64,000 nucleotides of DNA from Thuidium tamariscinum (GCA_947034885.2 OX344753.2:20708001-20772000), one strand, 5' to 3'. Positions 36,261-49,378 are shown, counted from the first letter of the stretch. Program-made: numbers and translations. Notes: a model not told the origin generated them from the sequence alone.

Positions 36261-36476
36261 CACTAGTAGAAGCCCCCGTTTAGTGTGACAAGGCCTAAAT
36301 TTTCTTGACAGATTTTGCTAGGCATCAAAAGTAACAACCCGTGTTTTTATATCAGCATTGATGTTGTGTTGAACGTTTTTGTTGACATAAAAACACAGGT
36401 TGTTACTTTTGATGCCTAGCAAAATCCGTCAAGAAAAATTAGGCTTTGTCACACTAAACAAGGGTTTCTACTAGTG
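36261..36476. mobile_element. CACTA-type hairpin MITE
   Basis: It is almost fully palindromic over 216 bp, starting CACTAGTAGAAGCCCC and ending in the inverse of CACTAGTAGAAACCC. CACTA ends are typical of CACTA elements. The 3-bp flanks are TCT and TTT, one mismatch. Confidence 0.75.
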
Positions 36477-39400
36477 TTTTATATAAGTGCATATTAAACT
36501 CATGCAAGATTCTATAGTTTTATATGCAAAGGAGAAAATACTTTAGGGCTTTAAGTACAACAATCTTAAGTTTAGAATTCCATATTTCCACCTACAAAAC
36601 TATTGCAATTCAAATCCAATACATTTGAAGTAAGCATGAAATGTAGAGGAGGTAAGGTGAGTGATGCAAATGGAAGACATTGAACATGATAAAGGCCAAT
36701 TGGTTGTTGGAATTTTTTAAATGGATATAGGGTCTAAGAAGTCAATTTGGAAGGAAAGATTTTCAAATTTTTACAGAAACTATAGACATTGATTGTCAAT
36801 GCGAGAATATAATTTTTTTTCAAATTTTTTTTAATGCAGAGGTGATATTTTGTAGGTTTTTAGACAAGGCAAGAAACTCATATAAACATGTGCAAAGTAC
36901 TTCTTGTATCTTGGAAATTATGCGGGTGTGTAACTTGTATGACATTTAATGTAGAATTAACCAAAAAACTATGAATTGTACAATACATTATTGGATGGAA
37001 CAATATAATTTGTTGTCCTTGTATAGAGTGGGCTTCTAATTAATTTTTTGGCCTTAATAGAATGTACTCTTTTAACTTGCCAAGTCAAAGTTTTTAGAAA
37101 CAATTCTATAAATGCACATAGTAGTGTACTACAACTGTAGGAAATTGAACATCATTGTATTCTCTTCCCTTACATGAGAAGTGATATATTTTATTATTTG
37201 TACATGTTGTGCAAACAAAGGAGATAGCGATCATTTCGACAAAGGCTAAACTGCATCTTCTTGACTACATGGCAATGCAAATGGAAAACCTAGACAACCA
37301 ACGTTTGCACAATGATTTGAATATGTATCAAAGAAATATCATATTGTAGAAAGTGTTTTTGACCTTGTAGTTGTAGGCATTTCCTTGTACAATATTTCAA
37401 TGTGAAGTACAAAGGAATATTCCTTGTAAGCAATGTAAAGAGAAAAATGTACAAGATTTTTATGAAGTAATTGAAAAGCTTGAAGCAATTTGACATATAT
37501 TCAACCCAATATTCAACAAACTATTTCTCCTACAAAGAGTGAATGGTATTTTTGGAATTTTGCCCCCGCCCCTTGGATTTGAAAATGTAGACTTTTGATG
37601 ACATCCGACCAAGTGCAATGTCACACACCCCAAGTGCAAAAATATATCTCTACAAATTATGATGACTTTCATCAAAGATGTAATGAAGATGAAAATTAAG
37701 TTTCAATCTGTAAGATAGAACCACCTATTTATAACCAAGAATCCATATCTAACTTGTAGGATGTAGCTATTTCCAACCAAGATTGAAATAGATTTTTAAT
37801 TGAAGCTTGGAATATGTTTTTTTTCTCCTTTTCAAGGTTGGAACTGATAAAGTCACAACACATGTGCCAAACTATCATGAAGTGTGTGGAAAGTACCGAG
37901 TGGGAATGTAGTCTCACTTATGATCTAAATTGGAAGATTCTAGAAGTTTAAAATCCATTTCCAATCACTTTAAGAATTCACCATAGCTCCTAGTTGAGTT
38001 TGGTGGGGGATATTTTTTTCCTATGTAGAGGTATAGATTTAAGACAAATTTTTGAAATTTTATCATATTTTTCCAACTAAAAACAAAATTATTGTGAATT
38101 TTTTTCATTAAGATTCTTTGAAATCTACTCTTAACATATAGGTTTGTCTAATGTTAACAACAGATTGGTCAAGAAATGTAGAGGAAATCAACAACTCATA
38201 ATGTATCATAATGGGTTGGTTACTTCCATCTCCTATGCTTGAAGATAGAACAATCTAGACTTTGGAAATGGGAGGCTAATTGTAAAAGGATCCACTACCT
38301 TAGACATTGGCTATGGGTTCTAAGTACTTTTTTGCTTCCAAAATTTATAGTAATTTTAATCTTGTTAATAAAAATATGAAAAATTTAAAGTCTCAATATT
38401 TTTAAATGGTATACAAGAGAAAAATTTGAATTGTCTCATATTGCTCATGATCTATTCCAAAAGCACTTAAGTAATGAGATACATGTGGTTCTATCTTACA
38501 TCATCTAGAAATTGGATGTTAGAGCATTTCAATTGTTAGAACATTACAGGAAGTCCAAAGAATTGATGTACAAGATAACACTCACTAAAGATTCCATACA
38601 AAGCCTCTAAAGAAGCCAATTAGAGAATATTTAATAGTAAGGTAGGAGCACTCTAAGCCCTCAAGTTGGCACTTAGAAGTCTAGAATCATTTTTGTAAAT
38701 TTTTTAGAGTTTTTAGTATAATTTTGTGAAAAATAATATAAAATGAGTGTTATCCAATGTTTTAATAGAAGTCCCTATCAATATAGTGAAATGTCTTTCT
38801 AGAAATTTAGAATATAAAATATCTTATTTTTTCCTATTTTTAGATCTTCATTATCAACTTGAAAGATTAGTTAGCAATTTTGAGAAGAGACAAGATTTAA
38901 GTATTAGCTTATCCTATTGTCTTGTCCATATAAAACTAGGTCTATAGAACACATATAAAAACTTGGCTAAATGTCATAGTCTATTTATTTTAGGCCTAGA
39001 GAGTCAAAATGGATCAAAATCCAATTTCTAGAGGATTTAGGTTTGTTAGTTGATATACCACAAGTAACTTTGAGATTCCCAAGTGAACTCCAAGTTAGGT
39101 GGAGGAATAGGTGATTGGAACATATAGAAAGATATTTTTTGAATAAAAGCATGTGAAGAGGTCAACATGGGAATCGATCATCCAAGATTCTTCCTAGTAC
39201 CTAAATGATTTGTCCCTCGGGTGGAATTTATTAGGAAATTTTCAATTTTAGCATCCCTGTTAATAGTGCAAGTAGTATGTCAATGTGCACTTAGGCTTTA
39301 AGAATTTTCTAGAAGTTACTCAAAAAGTTTCAAATTTTTGTGAAATTTCATGATGACTCTGTGGGAAGTGAATTCCTTATAAATATACTAATGAATTCCT

Positions 39401-39508
39401 AAAAATTATGTATGTTTTAGTAAAATATCACTAAAAATTAGAATAGAGTGTTGTGTACTAATAAAGATCCCTATCAAATTTGAAGACATTCCAACATTCC
39501 TAAGTACT
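36477..39508. other. AT-rich intergenic DNA, no gene seen
   Basis: The segment 37660-37900 repeats sequence from 29620-29890. Short open frames here are AT-driven and lack motifs. A C-rich spot (GCCCCCGCCCC) lies near 37562. Confidence 0.4.
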
Positions 39509-39774
39509 CTAATTGGAGGGATTTGAAGGCAATAAGAAACAATGGATTTTTTTGAGTTTCCAAACTGTAGGAACGTACGACATTAGGAATTTGATATAGT
39601 AAAAAAAATTTCAATTCAATCTTAGGTTTCATAACACTTTTTAAATTTTTTGGAAAAAATTTTAATTTGAAAAATTCATCCAATAGGGTTGGTTTGTAGT
39701 TTTTTGACAACATACGGAAGGGGCTAGAAAATAGCCTGAAACAAGCTTTTCTTGCCCTCAAATCCCTTCTAATG
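39509..39774. mobile_element. CATTAG-type MITE, copy 3
   Basis: The left end is CTAATTGGAGGGATTTGAAG and the right end is the inverse of CATTAGAAGGGATTTGAG. It is 266 bp, non-coding, and only ~100 bp from copy 2. Confidence 0.6.
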
Positions 39775-39872
39775 CAACATCCAATTTTTTTAAAATTTAT
39801 AACTTTGTAGAATTGTAGCGGGTTGACCAACATACTAGAAACTTAAGGTTTCCAATTGGAGAAAATCATATG

Positions 39873-40130
39873 CATTAGATGACATTTGAGGGCACTGGAG
39901 GGCCATTTTAGATCTGTTTTCGAAATGGTTCCCGATGTTGCTAGCCATTGTCAGGTTGGCATTAATAAATAAAAATTTAATTGAAGGGTCTTGAAATATG
40001 AAAAGAAGTCCAAATTTTTTTTTCAAAAATAAAATATTTAATTTCGTGGCAATGTCTTGACCACGTAGGATTCCTATTCTCGCAGTCCGAAAACCCACAA
40101 TCTTCCAATGCCCTCAAATTTCATCTAATA
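39873..40130. mobile_element. CATTAG-type MITE, copy 2
   Basis: The left end is CATTAGATGACATTTGAGGG and the right end is the inverse of TATTAGATGAAATTTGAGGG. It shares the ACCACGTAGGATTCCTA block with the copy at 11005-11274. It is 258 bp and non-coding. Confidence 0.65.
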
Positions 40131-40183
40131 TCTTTCACTACTTCTATAAACCTTCCAAACAACCCTAGGTAGACAAATTCTTC

Positions 40184-40417
40184 TACTACAAGAGAAAGGG
40201 GTGTTTTAAATATAGTCTAAGAGCTAAGATTTTAAGTAATGACCTTTTTAAAAGATTTTTATTATGAATTTACTAGAAATACGTGTCTTTCTTGTAAAAT
40301 TTTACTAGAAAGACAAGTATTTTTAATAAATTCTTACTAAAAATCTCCTAAAAAGGTTATTACTTAAAATCTTAACTCTAGGACTATATACTTAAAACAC
40401 CCCTTTCTCTTGTAGTG
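40184..40417. mobile_element. CACTACAAGAG hairpin MITE, older copy
   Basis: Left end TACTACAAGAGAAAGGGGTG, right end the inverse of CACTACAAGAGAAAGGGG. The interior is a decayed palindrome with AGATTTTAAGTAATG blocks. CACTACAAGAAA-like ends are classic En/Spm (CACTA) termini. No clean 3-bp duplication remains. Confidence 0.75.
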
Positions 40418-43128
40418 ATTTTTGATATGATTTTTGTTGCCTTTTGAAGTGCAACTACCATGCTTTCCACAAGGTAAAAAAAAATGATTTTTGAACATTC
40501 AAATGCTAAATATCTTATAACCTATATGGAGAAAAACTCTGAAATTTTTTTGTACATGTTCACAAACCAATTTACTACAAGATTCTATGGCTAAATATCT
40601 CAAAAACTGTTTTAAGAAAATTTGGTATTGGTACTAGAAATGGTATTTTTTTACCTTTTTTGAAATAAACATAGTCAAGGAACCTAAGGAGTTAAGGTTG
40701 GCAATGGAAGTGACAAATATGAAGTTTTGGTTTTTTAATCTACAATTTGAATCTTTCAACATTCCATCTCACACATTCTATCCAAAGCAACACAACACTT
40801 TCAAATTATCTCCAACATTTTACACGCAAATGAAGGAAGAATAGAAGGGAAGGAAATTAAAGGAGAAAATAGAAGACAAAGGGAAGGAATTATACAATCA
40901 TTAATAAATTGCTTTAGGTGAGCATGTTAGTATTGAAACTAAATTTTTCATTCTTAATTAGTTTTTTTCTAGTAATTAATTAAGATTCTAGAGGGAACTA
41001 GGAACTTTGGATTTTTGTAGTTTTTATTTTATTAGCCAAATAGAAACAAAGAAAATTTTAAAAAATACCTTAGGATCATTAGAAAATTTCAGAACAAAGA
41101 AGCAAAGTTCAAATAAATTCAAAATTCTAATAAAACTCTATATAAATTAGCGAGAAATTAGTGTAAGAAGGGACTTCAACAATAAATGGAATTGATTTTG
41201 AATTTACAATGGATTAGCAAAATGGAGGGAGAAGGAAATTACAAAATGATTTTTTTGGTGGCTCTCAAGAATGGTACGGTGGAGTCTTTCAAGGAAGAGG
41301 TATGTTAAATTAACCTTTGTTTTTTCAATTTCTTTTAATTTTTATATGTCAAAGTTTCAATTAAAAATCAATCTTTTGGTCAGAATCTTAGATTTCAAAT
41401 TGAAATTCAGATTATTTTAGATTGTTGTTAGAGGTTTCCAAAAATATATTATACTTGAAAAATAACCAAAAAATAAGAAAGTTACAAGTGGATGAACTTT
41501 GAGTGATAATTTAGATGAAAAGTTAAAATTCCATTCAAAGGGATCGAAAAGAAAATCTAAGAATCTAGGAGGGATTTTGAATTTTCAAGTGAAATCAAAA
41601 GTCAAATTACTTGCTCAAATTGAAAGTAATTGATGGATGAAGTTTGATTTGCTAAGTTTTAAAACAAATTTCATCCATTAATATCTTTTCCATTAAAAAT
41701 TTAATATTTAAGGATCTTACCAAAGGTAATTTCATTATTTTTTTCAATTAATAAATTAAAAAATCCTAAAAATAGTAATTTTAGAATAGAAAATTTGTAA
41801 TAGGTTGGTTTGATAAATTAAAAAATTAGAATTGCTTGAGAGTTCACTATGAAATATTCCATTTTGAAATCTTTCAGGGTATCAAAAAGAGGATTCCAAA
41901 ACTATTTTACACTTTCAAATAATTCATTTTTGAGTGAATTAAAGGTGGATGAAGTTTGGAACCAATTTGGATGAACTATTCTAAATTTAATAAAAATTAG
42001 AAAACAATTTAGGGATAGTAATTGAAACAAATTAGAAAATAGTGGATGAAGTTTTATAGGCTAGTTAGAGCTTAAATTTCATCCTTGGATAACTTTTATA
42101 AGAAACTCTTATTTTTTCTCACATTACCATTTTAGAAAGCCAAAAATAAAGTTTAGATGTTGGATTTGGTTAGACTTTTATTTCCATTCTACAAACTCTA
42201 CTAATTGAACAATTAGTTTAAAAGCTCCTAAGGTCCCAACTATTAACATGTTTAGTGGTTATTAAGTGTTTTTAGGATAGAAACAATACAAATTAAGTGT
42301 CCATTGCTTTGAAGCCACTAACTTGTTCACCCATAAGACAAATTCATCGTTTTGCCATAAAAATTTGTGTATGAAGGTTTTAATGTAAGGGTTTAGTTAG
42401 ATCACTCACAAGCATCCATTTTATTTCTTTGTATCCATTGTTTGACACTAAAGTTCCCATAAATTGGTCCCAAAAAATACCTTGAAATCATCCCCATGCT
42501 TAATTATGGTCGGTGGGCTTTGATTTTTTAAAAGATTTTGGTGTGAAAATCAATGTAGATTTCCCAAATGTAAACAATCTAGTGAGTCCTACTCTGAAAT
42601 TTCATAGAAATTACATGACTTATCCAAAATTTCTACTTTTAAAAAAAAAATTATGATTTTCAATTGCTAATACTCTTAAAATATTCTTTTAAGAAAAAGA
42701 TGATTCCAAGTATGCTAAAATTGCTTAAATTGACTGTTATGTGTGCTCCTACCTTATACCAAGTTTAGGTGATGGAGCTAACAATGGTGGATACTAGTGT
42801 TCATAAAACTAGCTAATAATGCTAGAAATCTACCAAAAAAAATGGGGAGCTAAATGTCCCTCTTAAAAAAATTGAAATTGAAGATTTGAGACAAAATTTT
42901 CTACAAATAAATCTTTGTTTGTTGGCAAATGTTCCTTTTCACCCATCAATCACGTAGCATTCATTGGCTAGGGTTTTCAAGGCTTGTTGCGTGGCACCTC
43001 CCGAACCATTGAGATCTTGAGTCCTATGGCCACATTTAGGCTATCGAAGTCATGTTAGGGTTTTAAGTTGTCTTCTTCTCCTCCATTGCACTTGTAGCCC
43101 TCAGTTGTCTTCTTCTTGTAGCACATTC
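40418..43128. other. AT-rich intergenic DNA, no gene seen
   Basis: Rich in A/T runs. It has a few GATGAAGTTTGA blocks (41640, 41950, 42050) like those in the 25-26 kb repeat. No motif-bearing frame was seen. Confidence 0.4.
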
Positions 43129-43331
43129 CACTACAAGAGAAAGGGGTGTTTTAAGTAGTGTCCTAGACATCACGTCTTTTAAGTAATGTCTTTTAAGTAA
43201 GGTTTTAAGTAAAATTTTACTAAAAAGACAGTCTTTTTAGTAAAATTTTACTTAAAATCTTACTTAAAAGACATTACTTAAAAGACGTGATGTCTAGGAC
43301 ACTACTTAAAACACCCCTTTCTCTTGTAGTG
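43129..43331. mobile_element. CACTACAAGAG hairpin MITE, well-preserved copy
   Basis: A nearly perfect 203-bp palindrome with ends CACTACAAGAGAAAGGGGTG and its inverse. It is flanked by TTC on both sides (43126-43128 and 43332-43334), the 3-bp duplication expected for CACTA elements. The arms contain repeated TTTTAAGTAA blocks. The intact pairing suggests recent insertion. Confidence 0.9.
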
Positions 43332-43334
43332 TTC

Positions 43335-44179
43335 GCAACCTCAAAATTTTGTAGTAACTTACATGTTCAGTGTTTAGACTTCAAAGCTCTAATGAGCTCT
43401 CTTCTTCCTCCTTGGCTCTTCATTGAATGCTCAATGCTATTTTCTTGATTGACAGCATCACAACATTGTATGCATTTCATTAAAGCGCTAATTCCATCCA
43501 TAATTGTGTTTTGAAAATGGCATATTCCCCATTTAATTTTGGGCATTTGCTACTCTTACACTTTGGGGTTGATGGGCTCCAAATTTCCATAGCGCCACTT
43601 CTAAGCTCTAGTAAATATTTAGGAGGTGTGCTTCTTCATTGTCTCCTTTGCATTCATTGCAATTGGAAATGATAGTTGTTTGAGTATTGTGAAGAGTGGT
43701 AGGCGCATAGACGTATAGAGAGCGGTTAGCAATTTGGCATTTGGCAATTGCCAATTCTTGAATTTTGCCAATTCACGAATCATGCGTCACAATGGTTTAG
43801 GTAACAATGTTGTTGTAGTAGAATTTAAGCTCCTCCCCTTGTTCATTATCGCATCACTCGCTTGCACAGTTCTCTTCCTCGCTCAGTTGCTTACAATTGC
43901 TCCAAATTTATAGAACATTGTACATTGATGGAGTGTTGGACTACTAGTGTTTGTGAGTTCTTTTTTGGAGGTTTTCTTGTAGTCTTATGTAGGACATTGT
44001 GACTGAAGTTGTCTGAAAACTTCAAGATTTGATGCTAAAATTTGAGCTAAAATTTGAACAGCATAGGGAAGTATGTTGTTGATACTTTCCATGTGGTTTT
44101 GGTAGAAAATTTTCCAATGGCAAGTAATGTGCGTGAATTGACGCATGTCTTCAAGACTCACCTCTCGTAGTCTTTGTGT
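43335..44179. other. Intergenic DNA before the hAT remnant
   Basis: No gene was recognised. The composition is slightly richer in G and C than its surroundings. The 3' part may be the decayed N-terminal coding region or leader of the hAT-like transposase. Confidence 0.35.
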
Positions 44180-44850
44180 CATCCAATTGTCCGTGAGTTG
44201 CCTTCTGATGAAACTGTCACATCCCTGGTGCTTAATGATGTTCCAAGTGAGATCAATGTAGAAGTTTGTGGGATGAACAAGAGGAAGAAATTAGAAGCCC
44301 CCATCATGCGGAAAAAGAAACCTGATGCGCCTTCCCTCACATGCAAGTGGCAGAAAAAGTGGGCGTGCAAGTTTGCATGGGTAGAGGGTGAGTTCAATTT
44401 GGATAGTCACCTCATTGGCGTCATTTGCTAGAGCTACTTAATAATCACAAGGAGGAAGAAAGTGATTGTTATGAAGCTTAAGAATTTGGAAAAATACAAT
44501 GGAAAGCGTCTATACTTGGAAGATGGCGAGCCGTTGGCGCATCTGAAGAAATGTGATACATTCTATAACCTTAATTGCAAGTACGCCAAGCATTGTAAAC
44601 TATGGGCTTTCTGCAAGCTTGGTTCGATTGTGGCTCAAAAATTGACAGCCGATGAGGAGGGCGAGTATAAAAGGAAGGGGGTTCAATTCTCAATCCTGTT
44701 TCAAATTCTCTCTTATGGCCATCCTTTGTCTAATTTTGAGAACCAATAATACTTGTTTAGGCATTTGAAATTCAAGAATTTACACTAGTTGAAGTCTACT
44801 AGCTAAGAGATGTTCGAGCATTTGCACCTTGTTGTTCTTGCAGTGTTGAA

Positions 44851-45579
44851 GGGTGATTGCAAGAAACACTTGTCCTATTTTTTGTCCCCTTGACCTCTAA
44901 CATGTAGTTTTTTGCTCATAACTTTTTCATTGTTTGCCCTATAAACTTGAAATTTGGAATGAAGGTTCACACAAAAGTTTTATATGTTGTGTAATTTTTT
45001 CAATTTTTTTCAATTTTTTTTTACTATTTTTAAATTGCCCCCGATTGGCTGTCTACCTTGGCCATTTGGGGGGGTTTTAGTCCTATTTTTGACCCAAAAA
45101 TGCAAATTTTGAGCTGAAAATTGGCATGCAAGGACCTCACCAACAGTTACACAAGACTATGAAGAGATTTTTTGAAAATACTATACTGTCCAACCTCCAC
45201 ATGTCGTCAAAGTGGCTGACTTTGTGTAAGTGTAGAGAATATAATTTATTTTTTTCAAAGATGAAATTTGTTGGAAAAGAAAGAGCTTTACTTGAAGAAA
45301 AAATAGATTTTTCATTTTCATTTTTTGAATTTTTTTACTATTTTTACCAAATTAGTGAAAAAAGAGCTATTTTCATTGTATTTTCCATTATCTATAACAT
45401 TTAGAGAAAAAATTTCTTAGGTCTGAATTTCAAGAGACATAATATTTTCATTGCTCTTCAAATTATACATATTTTTTTCAATTTAAAAAAAATAAATTCA
45501 AAGGGTCATAGGACTCACAGGACTCACAAATTTTGAGCCATTTTGAGCCAAAACCGGTAAGTGTTTCTTGCAACGACCC
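44851..45579. mobile_element. GGGTSATTGCAAG-TIR element, copy B
   Basis: Left end GGGTGATTGCAAGAAACACT, right end the inverse of GGGTCGTTGCAAGAAACACT. TGAA flanks both sides (44847-44850 and 45580-45583). It is 729 bp, highly similar to copies A and C, and inserted in the hAT-like transposase remnant. Confidence 0.9.
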
Positions 45580-45898
45580 TGAAGCGGGTTGTTCAGTCGA
45601 CAGATTTTATCTTGATTAATGCTAATGAGGTCACTACTATCGATACTACTTTTTGGGTTGACGTTCATGTTTACTTTGTAGACAATTAGTCTAGAGTGTC
45701 ACACCTGTTATATTTATCTTGTATGGTTGATGAGACCACATGTGATAATCTTACTATCATAATAATGCATTCTCTCATTGAGGAAGGAGGTCTTACTCAC
45801 GTTGAGATTGTAGATGAACTTGTCTATTTCGGTTTTGATGGTATCAAACTATCAATACGTTTTAGGGTCCTAAGATAGGTGAGGTAATCCACATTCTT

Positions 45899-46665
45899 GG
45901 GGAGGACACTTCTTGTATATTTGGGGGACCCACGTGCGGCGGTGTCGGGTAGAGAGGAGCGTGCTTAGGGAACACACGGGGTGTCTGGCTACTAGTTGTT
46001 GAGTAGAAGAGTTAGTCAATAGAAGTTTTATTAAGTTAAGTTACCAAAAAAACATATACATTAAGTTAGGTTACCCAAAAAAATATATATATTAAGTTAA
46101 GTTCCCAAAAAAAACATAACATTTATGTTAAGTGGAAGATGCTTAAATACACCTCCAGACATCTATTGGCCAAAGTAAAAGAACAAGAACATAAGTTCAA
46201 GTTCACTTCAACCAAAGTAAAAGGAGGTAAAAACTAAAGTCAAAGAAGAATCCTAAGACTCTAAATCTCATGACTTCATAAAAACCCTCCAGTTCAACAT
46301 TTTAGTGTTGAACTTCAAACCTAAAAATAGATTCTAAAACTTAAATACTAAAATCTGATTTGAATATAAGATACGTATACATTTTAAATAGTGTATGTAT
46401 TTACATCACGACAGCGGTGGGGTATTTTTAGGGGGCTATCAATTACTTGTAATCATTACTTGGCAACATTAAAAAAGTCCCTATTTTACCATAAAGCGGA
46501 AAAATCAGCCATATTATCATCCCTATTTTATTTTTAAAACACTTTGCCTTTTTAATGTCCCCTATTTTATATGTAAATTTTTTATAAATTTTACCTAAGA
46601 TTATTTAAATGTACCCTATATTCCGCCGCACGTAGGTTATTAAAAAAATGGGAAGTGTCCTCCCC
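45899..46665. mobile_element. GGGGAGGACACTTC-TIR element, possibly Mutator-like
   Basis: A 14-bp perfect TIR GGGGAGGACACTTC with inner ACGTGCGGCGG / CCGCCGCACGT subterminal repeats. The interrupted transposase frame resumes at DKWASF just after it. The flanks (ATCCACATTC and GTCCAAATTT) could be a decayed ~10-bp duplication, which would suggest a Mutator-type element, but this is weak. It is 767 bp and non-coding. Confidence 0.65.
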
Positions 46666-47090
46666 TAGTCCAAATTTGGGACAAGTGGGCTTCGTTTTCT
46701 CCAAATTCTAGTTGCATGAATTATAAGGTTAACCTTGTGGTTGAGACACTATCAAAGTACCCCATGTTGTCTAGGCTTGAGCAACTTTTCCAGACTATGT
46801 ATTCATTTTTTTGCCATAGCAACAAGAGACATTTTGAGCTAGTCAAGTTAACAAATCTCATGGAAACTAAGGGCAACAAGATGTTGTGCAATGTGGGAAC
46901 AAGGTGTATTTCTATGAAGTGTCTTGCATTGTGAATATTGTCTGAGTACAAGGCTTTTCTTGTCAAAATTGGAGTTGATCTCATTGTTGGCCATAGACAC
47001 AAAGTTGTGCCTAGAGCTACCAATCTGTAAGGTGCTGCTATCTTTGGTATATTTTACATGACTTTTAAATGTAGTTTATAGCTTGATGAA

Positions 47091-48674
47091 GCTTTTTTAG
47101 GCGTGAGATATCTTTATCTATGACTTTTTGCAAGTAGTAAAAGTATGCCAAGCAAAGCTTGCTTGTTTGTTCATTGATCTTGCTACTTCTTTTAATAAGG
47201 ACTTCCTCCTTTATACCGATTTGGTGTCTTTGCAATGCAGAGACATTCCATTGTAGCGGAAAGAGCTCGGACCTAGACCATCAAGTACCGATTTGCAAAT
47301 ATCAGACTTGTACCTATTTCCAATTTCTTTTGGCTTTTTGCTTTCCATTTGTATGGTTTTGATTCAATTTCCAATTTTTTTTTTGTAAGTCATGTTCTTC
47401 AAATTTTGAGCTTGTATTTGTGCTCATTTTGCTTCCAATTTTTTTCTTGTCTATATTGTTATTCAAATTCTTTACTTTAGTTGCTTTTGATTTAGTTTCT
47501 CATTGATTTTTGTTCTGCTTCAGTTGTTTAGTTGACTCATAGAGTTACAAGTTGTTCTCTATAAGAAAACTGCGTTTTGGGTGCTGTTTGCAAAAAAACA
47601 TGTTATGTTTTGTAGGATGTCACACGTTTTCAAAAACATTAGCAAAAACATAATTTTTTTGTGATGTCACAGAAAACATGTGTGGCTAAATTGGAGAACA
47701 AGTAGATTTCACAGTAGACAGACATATCTTTCATGATGTTTAAAAAAACAAGTTCATTTTTTTTGTGACATCCAAAGAAACATAGACTAGCATGTCAGCA
47801 AAAAGCTTATTTTGTTTATAGATAAATTAGTAAAAACTTCTATGGTTAGTGGCAAAATTTTGACCAAAAGTAAAAAATTTAGGAAAAAAGTAGCCACATG
47901 GCATATTTGGCAAAAATAAAGGGAATGGATGGACGATTTTGATGTATAAAATGGATGAAAACAAATGGTCTTCATACAAGTGCAGCAGTGGTAGGAAGAA
48001 AACATTCCATATGGGATATGCAAATGAACAATTGTATTCAAGGTGAAATGTCAAAAACAATGTTAAGATGTTTGAAAGAACATCGACATGTCCAAAAAAA
48101 TATTGGCATGTCTAAAAAAATGTTGGCATGTTTAATGGTCAGATTGCCACATTTTAATGCTTCCATATCCTTTGTCTCACCATTGGCTAAGAATGGATAT
48201 AAGTATAATCCCCCTCCCTTTCATTTTCATTAACTTTTGATGAAGTAATTTCTTTATTTCGCCATCAAAAATTCTCTAAAAGGTAAATGGTAAGTTTTAT
48301 TCAATTTTTGTTGAATTCAATAATTTTGTTTCTTCATTTTATTTTATTCTTAAAATTATGTTTTAAATATTTTTTTATTGTCTCTGGCCTTGTATGTAGA
48401 GTATGTACCAAGTGATGTTCAATTTGACGTTTGAGAGAAGATCATTAAAAATTTTAAATGACACGAAAGTTTGTTGACAAAGCATGCCACATCATCACAT
48501 TTTACCAAATTAGTACACTTGTCGCAAGTTGCACTCTTCCAAAGAAAAACAAATTTATACATAATTCTACCTTTTTTTCCAGAATTTATCTGGTGCCTTC
48601 TGCAATAATTTATGATAAATTGCAGAAATAGCCCCGTGTTAGTCACAAATATAGCATTGCTACAAATTAATCTA
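47091..48674. other. Intergenic DNA, no gene seen
   Basis: Holds decayed sequence downstream of the hAT remnant and a stretch at 47590-47800 with several AAAAACAT / GATGTCACA motifs in both orientations, possibly another old MITE. Three close GACATGTCTAAAAAAAT-like units lie near 48085-48130. Confidence 0.35.
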
Positions 48675-48947
48675 AGGTGGGTACACCCAAAAGCGCCTTG
48701 TTCCTAAAAGCACCATCTACAGTGCACATACATTTCCGAAATCACTCCTGTTCACAGGCTGTAGATGGCGCTTTCAGAAATAGACTTTGACTATTAATAA
48801 CTTTTGCATATGGTATCCAAATCCTGTGTTTTTTGGTGCGTTGGAACATGCTTTCACTTGCCAACAAGACTACATAAAAATTTGAACTCATTAATATCAG
48901 GAACTAGGCTCAGTATGAATAAATGGCGCTTTTAGGTGTACCTACCT
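48675..48947. mobile_element. Tc1/Mariner-like MITE with TA target
   Basis: Left end AGGTGGGTACACCCAAAAGC, right end the inverse of AGGTAGGTACACCTAAAAGC, flanked by TA on both sides. A TA duplication is the mark of Tc1/Mariner (Stowaway-like) elements. A second internal inverted pair (CACCATCTACAG / CTGTAGATGGCG) sits near the left end. 273 bp, non-coding. Confidence 0.75.
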
Positions 48948-49090
48948 TATATTTATTCTAGGAACACTGCTTGGGAGCTGCCATTTTAAAAATTAATAAT
49001 AATTCGCTTACATGGCTTATCCAGTGATAATAATTTTTGAAAAAATCATGATATTCAATTCCTTACACCGACTACAAAAATATTTTTTTT

Positions 49091-49378
49091 CTTGAGAAAG
49101 GAGCCCTCATCAGTGCTGAGTTGCTTACTTTGACGGTTTGGGCAATCGCCTTCATTGAGCTTTTATTTGGGCAACCGCGGAGCTGCTTCCATTCGTACGT
49201 TTCCCTGATCATCAGTTCTCCTGGTTTGAGAGTTTTTGGAGTATGGACGGATCTTGCTCTTCTTCTTGCTCTTCTGAGAATTGTGAGTTTCTTTTCCAGT
49301 GAAGGAGGTTCGGCTGATCATGAAGGGGATGGGAGTCTAGTTGTCGTTCAACACCATATCAAGTTGCTAAGTTACTGA
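49091..49378 (+). other. Possible exon of an unknown hydrophobic protein
   Basis: This is an open frame without a clear ATG. It encodes a hydrophobic stretch, with ELLTLTVWAIAFIELLFG and WTDLALLLALLRI segments, and a GTGAGT donor-like site falls right after LLRI (~49287). It marks the start of the second gene island. No family was recognised. It may be an internal exon or chance. Confidence 0.2.

Larger units (their letters stand above)
44180..47090 (+). pseudogene. hAT-like (ZNF862/DUF4371-type) transposase remnant with two insertions
   Basis: The segments, in order, are: TCKWQKKWACKFAWVEGEFN (a zinc-finger-like start region, ~44337); YNLNCKYAKHCKLWAFCK and RKGVQFSILFQILSYGHPLS (~44567-44735); FWVDVHVYFVDN...SHLLYLSCMVDETTCDNLT and GGLTHVEIVDELVYFGFDG (~45650-45845); and KVNLVVETLSKYPMLSRLEQ...METKGNKMLCNVGTRCIS (~46720-46910). 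They match the layout I recall for ZNF862-like DUF4371 proteins of the hAT superfamily. Several stops and frame changes break it. A GGGTSATTGCAAG element (44851-45579) and a GGGGAGGACACTTC element (45899-46665) sit inside it. The C-terminal half, with the catalytic Glu and the dimerisation domain, was not found. Confidence 0.65.
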
